Source: Nitrospira_D sp035465795 (lineage in GTDB: Bacteria; Nitrospirota; Nitrospiria; Nitrospirales; Nitrospiraceae). From it: DNA of 64,000 nucleotides. Location of the stretch: assembly GCF_049546785.1 (NCBI RefSeq), contig NZ_JBMWAN010000002.1, forward strand, positions 558,001 through 622,000, in the 5' to 3' direction. The notes beneath the pieces are model-generated. The model ran no database searches, was not told the DNA's origin, and saw only the letters and a list, made by a program, of their open reading frames with translations. Both the position numbers and the translations under genes were made by a program. Positions 1-8,515 of the stretch are shown here, piece by piece; position 1 is the stretch's first letter; each line of letters opens with the position of its first letter.

Positions 1-720
1 CGCTTTCAATCCCGGCGGCCCGCCCCAGAGGGAGGCCATCTCCAGCGCCTTGGCGGCCGTTTTCAATTTGTCCCACGCCTGCCGGTAGTGGAAACGCTCC
101 CAGAGATCGTATCCCTCTGCGAGATCGGCGAAGGCGCGGTAGGTCGGCTTCTGCCCGCCGCTGACTCTGGCTTCGATCTCGTGAAACACCCGGGCCGACG
201 CTGAAAACAATCCCCGATTGAACAGCTCGGAGGCCTCGCGCCGCGACACGGCCGCCACGTCGTCCCAGAGATTGCTCTGGACCCACCGGACCTGCCGGCC
301 GCCGAGATCGATCGCATCGCCATCCTGGCCCTCGCTCCAGGGTACGAGCGACACCGTTCGGGAACTCGCGGGCAGCGCAACGAGCGTCAGGGATCCGGCC
401 ATCGCGGGCGTGGCCCCGGTGAGATCCACGACCAGTTCGCCGGGATGCACCTCCCACGTCCTCAACAATTCCGGAAGGGCGATCGCCAGGGCATGGTGAC
501 AGGCGCTGACATCGGCCGCGTCGGTCAGCGTGATCCAATCCCAGCGCCGCGGCATATGCTCGATTTTCGGCTGAATGGCCGACTCCACCAGCCCTTTCGC
601 CGACTCCGGCAGGACAAAGCAGAGCGCCTCAGGCTGGAGACGATTGATCACATAGACGGCGGCCGCCGCGTCGTCGGTGAACGCCACCACGAGAGCTTTT
701 GTCGGTTGTTCGTGCGCCAT
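1..720 (-). CDS. CARF-domain protein, TIGR02710 (Cas02710)-like, 3' end cut by window
   Basis: An uninterrupted 240-codon reading frame starts at the ATG at 718-720 and runs off the left edge, so only the N-terminal part is visible. An N-terminal Rossmann-like region (residues about 8-130) contains VVDLTGATPAMAGS near residue 110. This resembles the D-T-G-G-T-K-x-M loop of CARF domains in the TIGR02710/Cas02710 family. It is followed by a helical region with ASELFNRGLFSASARVF and LAEGYDLWERFHYRQAW, also characteristic of that family. CARF proteins bind cyclic oligoadenylate and usually control an attached effector, which would lie outside the window. The gene is divergent from gmhA, 113 bp away. 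No CRISPR repeats or cas genes are visible nearby. The family call rests on motif recognition and is fairly confident; the function is inferred. Confidence 0.72.
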   Translation of the reverse strand, partial: MAHEQPTKALVVAFTDDAAAAVYVINRLQPEALCFVLPESAKGLVESAIQPKIEHMPRRWDWITLTDAADVSACHHALAIALPELLRTWEVHPGELVVDLTGATPAMAGSLTLVALPASSRTVSLVPWSEGQDGDAIDLGGRQVRWVQSNLWDDVAAVSRREASELFNRGLFSASARVFHEIEARVSGGQKPTYRAFADLAEGYDLWERFHYRQAWDKLKTAAKALEMASLWGGPPGLKA

Positions 721-833
721 CGCGCGCGGACTATAACATTGCCTCCGGGCCTGTTCAAATCACCTTGAAAGAGCCCGTGACACCTGTGCGCCCCGTTTGA
801 CAGGACCCCCGCCCTCGCCTAGAATCCCGCTCC

Positions 834-1412
834 ATGAAGGACTTCGCCCTCAAAGCGTTTGCCGACAGCGCGAACGTGAAACAGCAGTTTGCCCGCGACC
901 ACGCCGACCGGATCGCCCGGGTCGCCGCCCTGATGGTGACGGCTTTCCGCGAGGGCCGCAAAGTGCTGCTGTTCGGCAACGGAGGCAGCGCCACCGACGC
1001 CGCGCACATCGCCGCCGAGTTTGTCGGCCGCTATAAACGCGAACGCCAGCCTCTGCCGGCCCTCGCTCTCGCCACCGACATCGCCGCCATCACCTGCATT
1101 GCCAACGACTACGGATATGATGAACTCTTCGCCCGGCAGGTGCGCGCCCATGGCCGGCCAGGCGATATCGCCATCGCCATCAGCACCAGCGGCAATTCAC
1201 CGAACGTGTTGAAGGGCGTCGAGGCGGCCCGCGCCTGCGGGATGATCACCGTCGCCTGGACCGGCGGCAGCGGCGGGAAGCTGGCGGGACTCGTCGATCA
1301 TCCGTTCGTCGTGCCCTCGACCGTCACCGCCCGCATTCAAGAAAGCCACATCACGCTCGGCCATGTATTGTGCGAACTCGTAGAGGAATCACTCCTTGGC
1401 CACGCGTCCTAA
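834..1412 (+). CDS. gmhA: Phosphoheptose isomerase GmhA
   Basis: This 192-residue protein has the full length of the family. It converts sedoheptulose 7-phosphate to D-glycero-D-manno-heptose 7-phosphate, the first step of ADP-heptose synthesis for the LPS inner core, in the cytoplasm. A single SIS fold is visible. The motif FGNGGSATDAAHIAAEF (residues about 47-63) carries the zinc-ligand His and Glu, ISTSGNSPNVL (about 120) is the phosphate-binding loop, and QESHITLGHVLCELVE near the C-terminus supplies the remaining metal ligands. The stop overlaps the start of the next gene, which indicates translational coupling. With rfaE2 at 8.0 kb it provides two steps of the heptose pathway; the heptose kinase is not in this window. 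Confidence 0.95.
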   Translation: MKDFALKAFADSANVKQQFARDHADRIARVAALMVTAFREGRKVLLFGNGGSATDAAHIAAEFVGRYKRERQPLPALALATDIAAITCIANDYGYDELFARQVRAHGRPGDIAIAISTSGNSPNVLKGVEAARACGMITVAWTGGSGGKLAGLVDHPFVVPSTVTARIQESHITLGHVLCELVEESLLGHAS

Positions 1413-2388
1413 CCGGACTCCCCCGCAGCGCCCGGCGCCCCGACAGGTTCCGCCGATCGATGTATCGGATCTCACGACCTATCCTCTGAAGAAACGTCAC
1501 AGCAAAGTGCGGGTCTCCGACTTCGCGCAACCCTGGCAACGCGGCGGCTCGTTTGCCCGGTTCTATGCGTCGCTGCCGGACATTCTGGCCGTGAAGACGC
1601 TGCGCGCCGTGGCCGCCGCAATCGCGACGGCCCACCGCCGGCGTCGCCCGGTCATCCTGGGCATCGGCGCGCATGTGATCAAGGTGGGGCTCACGCCCTT
1701 GCTCGTCGATCTCATGGAGCGGGGCATCGTCACCGCCGTGGCGATGAACGGCGCCGGGATCATCCACGATTTCGAGCTTGCGCTGCTGGGCCACACGTCC
1801 GAAGAGGTCGATGCCGAAATCGACGAAGGCCGCTTCGGCATGGCCGAGGACACCGGCCGCCTGCTGAATGAGGCCATCGCGCGCGGCGCCGAGAACGGGC
1901 AGGGCCTCGGCGAAGCGGTCGGCCACTACATCAATCGCGCGCAGGGCCAGTTCCGCCACAAAGCCACGAGCATTCTGGCGACCGGCGCACGGCTCGGCAT
2001 TCCGGTCACCGTCCATGTCGCCATCGGCACCGACATCATCCACATGCATCCTTCGGCGGATGGCGCCGCGACCGGCGCGACCTCGCTGCTGGATTTTCGC
2101 CGGCTCGCCGCCGTCGTGGCGGGCATGGAAGGCGGCGTGTACCTGAACGTGGGATCGGCCGTGATTCTGCCGGAAGTGTTTTTGAAGGCCGTCTCCTTAG
2201 GCCGGAACCTCGGCCATCCTTTGGCCAGGATCACCACCGTCAATATGGATTTCCTGTCGCACTATCGGCCCCTGACCAATGTCGTCCGCCGCCCGACCCA
2301 AAAGGGCGGCAAGGGCTACCAGCTGACCGGCCACCATGAAATCATGCTGCCGCTCTTGGCGGCGGCGGTCCTTGAGCAATTCCGCTAG
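1396..2388 (+). CDS. Deoxyhypusine synthase-like protein
   Basis: This 330-residue protein starts at TTG 1396, inside the end of gmhA. A GAGG sits about 9 bases upstream, and an in-frame stop at 1381 leaves few alternatives. The body has a DHS-type NAD-binding Rossmann fold: VILGIGAHVIKVG, MNGAGIIHDFELALLG, VAIGTDIIHMHP and a C-terminal GGKGYQLTGHHEIMLPLL. In true DHS the latter region holds the catalytic Lys (WGK). True DHS transfers an aminobutyl group from spermidine to eIF5A; bacteria have no eIF5A, so that reaction is not expected. Bacterial relatives include homospermidine synthase and many uncharacterised members. Tight coupling to gmhA suggests a role in or beside heptose/LPS metabolism, but that is inference. 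Confidence 0.8.
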   Translation: MATRPNRTPPQRPAPRQVPPIDVSDLTTYPLKKRHSKVRVSDFAQPWQRGGSFARFYASLPDILAVKTLRAVAAAIATAHRRRRPVILGIGAHVIKVGLTPLLVDLMERGIVTAVAMNGAGIIHDFELALLGHTSEEVDAEIDEGRFGMAEDTGRLLNEAIARGAENGQGLGEAVGHYINRAQGQFRHKATSILATGARLGIPVTVHVAIGTDIIHMHPSADGAATGATSLLDFRRLAAVVAGMEGGVYLNVGSAVILPEVFLKAVSLGRNLGHPLARITTVNMDFLSHYRPLTNVVRRPTQKGGKGYQLTGHHEIMLPLLAAAVLEQFR

Positions 2389-2403
2389 TCCGGCGCCTGC
2401 GTC

Positions 2404-3120
2404 ATGACAACGCCCTCCCCCGAGAGACCGCAGCCCGACTCCATAAAATGGAGCCCTGACCGATTGCAGGCCGAGTGGGACACGCTGAACGAGCGCTATT
2501 TCAGCGGACTCCTGCCGGCAATCGCCATCGTATGGAGCCGCCGCCTCACCTCCTCGGCGGGCATGTTTGTCAGTCGCGGCGGACCTCGCCCGCGAGTGGC
2601 GAATCTCATCTCCCCGCATCGGATCAGGCGGGAAATTCGCCTCTCCGAACCACTGCTGACCCAACTGGCTGAACGGACGCCGCACGCCGAGCAAGAGCTG
2701 CTCAACACCCTCGCGCACGAGATGATTCACCAGTGGCAGTTCGATGTGCTGAAGCGGAAGCCGAACCACGGCCCCGATTTTCTGCGGAAGATGACGGAGA
2801 TGAATCGCAGCGGGCTGGTGTCGATTACGACCTACCATTCGCTGCAGAAGGAAGTGCTGGCCCTGGCCCGGTTTGCCTGGCGCTGCACAGGCTGCGGACG
2901 GGTGTATCGCCGCCAGCGCAAAACCATCGAACCGCGGCGGCATGTATGCGGGTCCTGCCGCGGCCCCCTACAGGAACTGCCGCGCCGCCAACCTGCGGCC
3001 GCCGCGCCGCCGGCCCCTGTCGAACCGGACATCCTGCCGGCCTGCTCCACTCCACATCCGGCGGCTCAACTGGCGCTGAATTGGGACGCGGTGACCGGCT
3101 CCGACAGCCTCGTTCCCTAG
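2404..3120 (+). CDS. SprT-like zinc metalloprotein
   Basis: This 238-residue protein starts 15 bases after the stop of the preceding gene, so it is probably in the same transcript as gmhA. The SprT-like domain (residues about 18-165) contains the metalloprotease motif HEMIHQWQ with a further His in NHGPDFLRKM. A zinc-ribbon follows (CTGCGRVYRR then CGSCRGPL, about 160-195). The last 45 residues are Pro/Ala-rich and probably disordered. SprT/Spartan relatives cleave DNA-protein crosslinks in eukaryotes; the bacterial members are mostly uncharacterised. The HExxH is intact, so the protein is probably an active metallopeptidase, but its substrate is unknown. Confidence 0.85.
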   Translation: MTTPSPERPQPDSIKWSPDRLQAEWDTLNERYFSGLLPAIAIVWSRRLTSSAGMFVSRGGPRPRVANLISPHRIRREIRLSEPLLTQLAERTPHAEQELLNTLAHEMIHQWQFDVLKRKPNHGPDFLRKMTEMNRSGLVSITTYHSLQKEVLALARFAWRCTGCGRVYRRQRKTIEPRRHVCGSCRGPLQELPRRQPAAAAPPAPVEPDILPACSTPHPAAQLALNWDAVTGSDSLVP

Positions 3121-3400
3121 GCCGCCTTCGTCTTCTCCTCCGGCCGTTGAGCGTCGGGATGTTGATCGGGAAACACAACACGACCGCAGTCAGCGCCCCA
3201 CCGTCTCGTTCTTGCCGGACGACCGGCTCTGCGGCCAATGCGATCCGTCACCGCCAACCGCGCAGACGCCGGATAGACTCGGGCAGCAACTCACGATGGA
3301 CCCGGATGGTCTCAGGGCCGGAATTGCGTCGTGGCGGGCCGCCGACAGAGGATTACCGCCCCATCGGATAAGACTCCTTGCAGCCGCTGGAAGATCGGCC

Positions 3401-6400
3401 TTACGCAGCCTCCCCGGGATCTTCCTCCATCTGTCGCCGCGCTCGCTGGAATTCCAGATCCAGTTCCCTCAGGAGTGCCGGTACCGCCTCCGGATCTTTG
3501 GCCGCCGAAAGAGAAATCCGCTCACAGACTCTTGCCATGCCGGCCGCCCCAAGATGAGCGGCGCTTATCTTGAGGCTGTGCGCCATCCGCCGGACATCCT
3601 CGGCCCGTCCCTGACGGGACGCCATCCCGATCGTGCTCAACCGGGTGGGCGTGTCCGCGAGGAAATGACGGATGAGTCTCCCCAGGAATCCCGGATCATC
3701 GTCTTCGCTCAACATGTGCAGCCCGCCGAGGACGAGGGGATCGCTCGGGAAGACGGCTCCGGACGGGAGCGTCTCTGCCGGCGGCGGGATCATGGGTCCG
3801 GTCCGGTGCCATCGTTCAAACACCGCAGCCAACGCCTCGGTCGTGACCGGCTTGGACAGATAGTCGTCCATCCCCGCCTGAAGACACTCTTCACGATCGC
3901 CCTGCATCACATTGGCCGTCATGGCGATGATGGGGATGCGGCGAGAGGGGTACGGGAAGACAGGGGTCTCCGAATCCGTGCCCTCCTGCCTTCGGCCTCG
4001 CGCCTCCAACATGCGGATTTCACGCGTGGCCTGATAGCCGTCCATCTCCGGCATCTGACAATCCATGAAGACCATGTCATAGGGGATGCGGGACAAAGCC
4101 TTGATCACGTCCAACCCGTTGGCCACCACATCCACGCGATAGCCAAGCCGTTCGAACATCCGTACCGCCACTTTTTGATTAATGACGTTGTCTTCGGCCA
4201 GGAGAATCTTCATCCCCGGTGACCCGCTCGCCTCTGCGAGGGTGTGCCGCGTCACGAGATCCTGCCCTGCCGGCGACGCCCCCCCTGCGACGGCGTGACG
4301 GTGCTGGTCCAGCACCAGTAAGAGGCAGCGATGGAGCTGGCTCTCCCGGATCGGCTTGGTCAGATAGGCCGATACCCCCATCTCCTTGGCGCTTTTCGCG
4401 TCTCCCCGCCGGCCCACCGACGTTAACAGCACGATGCCCGGCGGCGAGGCCACGGTCCTGACGATGGCTCGCGCCAGTTGCAGGCCATTGAGCCGGGCCA
4501 GATCGAAATCAAGAATCGCCAGATCGTATCCTGTCCCGGTCCGGCTCTGCTTCTGCACATGCTCAAGGGCCGCGGCGCTGTCACTCATCACGGTGGGAAT
4601 CAGCCCCCACTTCTTCATCAAGAGATCCAGGATCCGGCAGTTGATCGGCCTGTCATCGACAATCAAGACCCGCACCCCCTGCAGGGTTGCTCCCTCGCCG
4701 GCCGGCATACCGGGCTGGACGGGAAGCTGGTCAACCCGCACCGTGAACCAAAAGGTGCTCCCCGATCCCGGTTGACTCGTGACGCCGATCTCGCCGCCCA
4801 TGATCTCCACGAGCCGCTTGCAGATCGCCAGCCCCAATCCGGTGCCGCCGTATTTCCGCGTCGTCGACCCGTCGGCCTGGCTGAAGGCTTGAAACAGCCT
4901 GGCCTGTTGCTCCTCCGAAAGACCGATGCCGGTGTCGGTGATGTCGAACCGGACCACGACGGCGCTCCCTTGCCGGGACACAAGACTCACTTGAATCACG
5001 ACATCGCCCTTCTCCGTGAACTTGATCGCATTGCCCACCAGATTGGTCAGCACCTGTCGCAGGCGGCCCGGATCGCCCCGGACGGCGCTCGGCACCTCCG
5101 CATGAAAGAGACAGGCAAGGTTCAGATGTTTGGAGGAGGCCCGTTCGCTCAGCAAGTCGAGGGAATCCTCGACCGTATGGCGCAGATCAAAGTCGATGAG
5201 TTCCAGACTCATCTTGCCCGCTTCGATCTTCGAGAAATCCAGGATTTCGTTGATGATCGTCAGCAGATGGTCGCCGCAGTTGCGAACCGCCTCCGCATAC
5301 TCGCGTTGCTCGGCCGTGAGCTCGGTCTCGAGCAGCAGCTCCGTCATGCCGATCACGCCGTTCATCGGTGTCCGTATCTCATGGCTCATCGTCGCCAGGA
5401 ACGCCGATTTGGCCTCGGTCGCGGCGCGGGCCCGGGCGAGGGCTTCGTCCAAATCGTGGTTGCTCCGCTCCAGCTTCTGCGCATAGGACGATAGCGCTTG
5501 TTCCGACTCCTTGCGGAGCGAAATGTCGCGGATGAACGCGCTGAACACGACCGTCTCAGCCAACCGCAGCGGCGCAATCGAGACTTCGACGGAAAAGGAC
5601 CGGCCGTCGCGATGCTGGGCCTGGAATTCCACCAGCTGTCCCAGAATCCTGGTTTCGCCCGTCCGGAAATACCGGCTCATTCCCTCCCGGTGCGCCGATC
5701 GCATGGATTCCGGGATAATCGTGTCCGCCAGATCCCGCCCGATGGCCTCATGCGCCGGCCAGCCGAAGAGCTGTTCTGCCTGGGCATTCCATTCGGTAAT
5801 GGACCCGTCTTGATCCATCGTCACCACCGCGTCGAGCGCCGTATCGATGATCAGCCGCGTCCGGCTTTCATTCTCCCGTAAGGCGGCTTCCGCCTCGGCG
5901 CGTTCGAGAAACAATCCGATCTGACTGCCGATGGTGCCGAGCGTGCGCAACAGATCGGGATCGCGGGGAAGGCTCTCCCGGCTGAAGAACTCCATGATGC
6001 CGAAGACGCTCGCGCGCAACCAGACCGGAAAGGCGCAGCCCGCGTGGATGTGGTTGAGCGCCGCGGCGGCGGCCCGGATGAACTCCCGATCCTGTGTCAC
6101 ATCCGCTTCCCAGATCGGTTCCCCCCGCGCCCAACAGCGGCCGGGAAACCCGATCCCTGAAGCGAACACCTCCCGACGGCTGGCCGCCAGAAACTCCTGC
6201 ACCGGACCCGGATGCGCGCCCCAGGCCTGCACACAGGTCAACGATCGTGTCCGGTCATCGACCTGCCAGAATACGCCCACCTCCCATTCCAGACCGGCCG
6301 CAATCACCCGCAGAAGATCCGGAAGCGCGTGCTCCACCGTCGACGCCTCCGCGAGGACTTTGGCGACCGCATGCTGCAGTGCCTGGCGACACTCCGCCCT

Positions 6401-7810
6401 TTTCTGCTCCGTGATATCGCGAATGACGCTGAGCACGGAAAGCGGCGCCTCTCCTTCTCCCGGCAAGGGGACCGCGGTCATTTCAAACCAGCGCGACTGC
6501 CCCAGGAGCCCCGTGAACCGGCATTTGCACAGCACGCTCTGCCCCTGCAGCGCCGCCGCATGCGCATCTTCGTACCGCTCGCGATCATCCTCATGCACGA
6601 AGTCCGCAATATCGCGTCCGACAATCGCCTCGGGAACCCCCGCATCGAATAGCGCGCACCCTGCAGGATTCACCTGCAACACGCGCCGGTCGATGCCCGC
6701 GACCAACACCCCCGCAGGTTCGGCTTCGAGGATCGCGTGCAACCGTCGTTCCTTCTCACGCGAGTGTATCCGCTCGTCCTGGGCTTCCTGCCACTCCGTC
6801 TGAGCCCGGCTGGTGGCCCTGACCAACAGTCCGATCAGCGGCATGACAATCAGCACACCGGCCGCCCCCACCGTCCACAAAAAGTTCCGGACCGGCGCCA
6901 CCACTTCCGAACGCTCCACACGCAAGAGCACCGTCCACCCCGGCCCGTTCGCGTCGGTCCGTGCATGCGTGCGGGCATACCCCGTGAGCATCGGCACCCC
7001 ACGTCGCAGATGCTCTTCTTCGACGAACCCCGACTCCCCTGACTGCGCATAGCGGACCGACGGCAGCCCGCTCGTGGCTAAATTCACATCGCCTGTATGG
7101 AACGCGTCCGAATCGAGAAAGACGGTCCCGTCGTTCCGCATCACCTGATATTCGACCGTATGAAAGAAGGAGGTGCGCTTTTGAAACAGCCGGATCGCGT
7201 CCGTGACCAAATGTTCCAGCCGTCCGGCCCCCACCCGGGTGGACACCACCCCACGGAAGTGACGCTGCCCGGCATCGGTCCGATGGTCCACAATCGGAGC
7301 CGTGAAGGAGATGGCCTCGAGCCCGTCACTCACCTCGTCGGTCCCGATATCGCCGATATAGGAATTTCCTCCCTGCTCCGCCGCCCGGAACCAATCCTCC
7401 GCGTGGACGTCGAGTCCTCGCGTCGAAGGATCCGTCGCCTCTGTAATGCGGCCCGTGGCATCGGTCACCCCGATCCACGAATAGAGAGGATAGGCCTGAT
7501 GAAATGCTTGCAGGATATGCTGTCTGGAGGAGGAGGTGCCCCCGCTCATCCCCATGGTTTCCGAGAGGATCTGAATGTCGCCCGCTCGCTCGTTGAGGAG
7601 AATATCGAGCTTCGCGGCGATTTCCGCCGCCATGATGGCAATCGTCTCACCGGAGGCGGCGACCATCTGCCGTTGCAGCCAGGTAAAGCTGACCGTGGCA
7701 GCCACCACGGTGGCAAGCGTGATCAGCCCGATCAATGTGAATTGCCGGCGGTAGCTCAGCCTTGACCATTGTCCTCCGGCTTGTGCCGCCGCATCAGGCC
7801 CTGACACCAT
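3401..7810 (-). CDS. Hybrid sensor histidine kinase with Cache, PAS, GAF, two REC and HPt domains
   Basis: About 1,469 residues from the ATG at 7810, which is preceded by AGAAGGGAG; an in-frame GTG at 7873 is the longer alternative. Order of parts: membrane helix (about 20-45), extracytoplasmic Cache-type sensor (about 50-300), second helix (about 307-332), PAS (357-463), GAF (470-637), PAS (643-770), HisKA with MSHEIRTPMNGVIGM (about 805), and HATPase with the G boxes (GTGLGLAICKRL). Then come receiver 1 (VLIVDDRPINC, phospho-Asp in LDFDLARLNG), receiver 2 (ILLAEDNVINQ, FMDCQMPEMDG) and a C-terminal HPt domain (phospho-His in MAHSLK). This is a complete phosphorelay in one chain, of BarA type. 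No partner response regulator is adjacent. The ligand is unknown. Confidence 0.93.
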   Translation of the reverse strand: MVSGPDAAAQAGGQWSRLSYRRQFTLIGLITLATVVAATVSFTWLQRQMVAASGETIAIMAAEIAAKLDILLNERAGDIQILSETMGMSGGTSSSRQHILQAFHQAYPLYSWIGVTDATGRITEATDPSTRGLDVHAEDWFRAAEQGGNSYIGDIGTDEVSDGLEAISFTAPIVDHRTDAGQRHFRGVVSTRVGAGRLEHLVTDAIRLFQKRTSFFHTVEYQVMRNDGTVFLDSDAFHTGDVNLATSGLPSVRYAQSGESGFVEEEHLRRGVPMLTGYARTHARTDANGPGWTVLLRVERSEVVAPVRNFLWTVGAAGVLIVMPLIGLLVRATSRAQTEWQEAQDERIHSREKERRLHAILEAEPAGVLVAGIDRRVLQVNPAGCALFDAGVPEAIVGRDIADFVHEDDRERYEDAHAAALQGQSVLCKCRFTGLLGQSRWFEMTAVPLPGEGEAPLSVLSVIRDITEQKRAECRQALQHAVAKVLAEASTVEHALPDLLRVIAAGLEWEVGVFWQVDDRTRSLTCVQAWGAHPGPVQEFLAASRREVFASGIGFPGRCWARGEPIWEADVTQDREFIRAAAAALNHIHAGCAFPVWLRASVFGIMEFFSRESLPRDPDLLRTLGTIGSQIGLFLERAEAEAALRENESRTRLIIDTALDAVVTMDQDGSITEWNAQAEQLFGWPAHEAIGRDLADTIIPESMRSAHREGMSRYFRTGETRILGQLVEFQAQHRDGRSFSVEVSIAPLRLAETVVFSAFIRDISLRKESEQALSSYAQKLERSNHDLDEALARARAATEAKSAFLATMSHEIRTPMNGVIGMTELLLETELTAEQREYAEAVRNCGDHLLTIINEILDFSKIEAGKMSLELIDFDLRHTVEDSLDLLSERASSKHLNLACLFHAEVPSAVRGDPGRLRQVLTNLVGNAIKFTEKGDVVIQVSLVSRQGSAVVVRFDITDTGIGLSEEQQARLFQAFSQADGSTTRKYGGTGLGLAICKRLVEIMGGEIGVTSQPGSGSTFWFTVRVDQLPVQPGMPAGEGATLQGVRVLIVDDRPINCRILDLLMKKWGLIPTVMSDSAAALEHVQKQSRTGTGYDLAILDFDLARLNGLQLARAIVRTVASPPGIVLLTSVGRRGDAKSAKEMGVSAYLTKPIRESQLHRCLLLVLDQHRHAVAGGASPAGQDLVTRHTLAEASGSPGMKILLAEDNVINQKVAVRMFERLGYRVDVVANGLDVIKALSRIPYDMVFMDCQMPEMDGYQATREIRMLEARGRRQEGTDSETPVFPYPSRRIPIIAMTANVMQGDREECLQAGMDDYLSKPVTTEALAAVFERWHRTGPMIPPPAETLPSGAVFPSDPLVLGGLHMLSEDDDPGFLGRLIRHFLADTPTRLSTIGMASRQGRAEDVRRMAHSLKISAAHLGAAGMARVCERISLSAAKDPEAVPALLRELDLEFQRARRQMEEDPGEAA

Positions 7811-8029
7811 GGGCTCCCTTCTGCTTGTATCTGCCTGACACCCCGGGCCTCCGGCCGGACTACGGAGAGGCACGCCATTCCCTGCGCAGCCCCGTGCCCT
7901 GTCTTCGGGCCTCTTCTTTATCGGGCTGATTTTTCAGAAACTTAAGAAACGCGATGGGAAATTGTGCCGGCCGGGCCACACCAAAACGTGCCGCTTCCCA
8001 TGGGAAGAGCGGCCAGGTATGATGGCCCC

Positions 8030-8512
8030 ATGCCACACAAGATAGTGACACGCGAACAACTGGTCAGCCGGCTGCCGGCTCTCCGCGCGGGAGGAGCCAA
8101 AATCGTCTTTACCAACGGGTGTTTCGATCTCATGCACATCGGCCACACCCGCTATCTCCAGGCCGCCAGAGCCCTGGGCGACCTCTTGATCGTCGGGGTG
8201 AACAGCGACGCCTCGGTCAGGAGCCTGGAGAAGGCTCCCGAGCGCCCGATCGTGCCGGAGGCCCAACGTGCCGAAGTCCTGGCGGCGTTGGGGTGTGTCG
8301 ATTTCGTCGTCCTGTTTCCCGAACCCGATCCCCGCGCGCTGATCGCCGCCGTCCAACCGGACATCCTGGTCAAGGGCGGCGACTGGCCTCCGGATCGCAT
8401 CGTCGGCCGCGACATTGTGGAGGCGCGGGGAGGTCTGGTGACCACGATCCCGTTGGTCCCCGGTCACTCGACGACCGCCTTGATTCACCGTATTCGCTCA
8501 ACCCACGCGTAA
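8030..8512 (+). CDS. rfaE2: D-glycero-beta-D-manno-heptose 1-phosphate adenylyltransferase
   Basis: A stand-alone nucleotidyltransferase equivalent to the C-terminal half of HldE. It activates heptose 1-phosphate with ATP to ADP-heptose for LPS core synthesis. The cytidylyltransferase-like signature is clear: FTNGCFDLMHIGHTRYLQ (residues about 25-42), VNSDASVRSLEK, and VKGGDWPPDRIVGRDIV. The ATG at 8030 gives 160 residues, the usual size; an in-frame upstream start at 7964 would add 22 residues unlike the family. The kinase half is absent here, so a separate HldA-type kinase is expected elsewhere. The gene is followed after 3 bases by mfd, suggesting co-transcription. Confidence 0.93.
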   Translation: MPHKIVTREQLVSRLPALRAGGAKIVFTNGCFDLMHIGHTRYLQAARALGDLLIVGVNSDASVRSLEKAPERPIVPEAQRAEVLAALGCVDFVVLFPEPDPRALIAAVQPDILVKGGDWPPDRIVGRDIVEARGGLVTTIPLVPGHSTTALIHRIRSTHA

Positions 8513-8515
8513 TCC

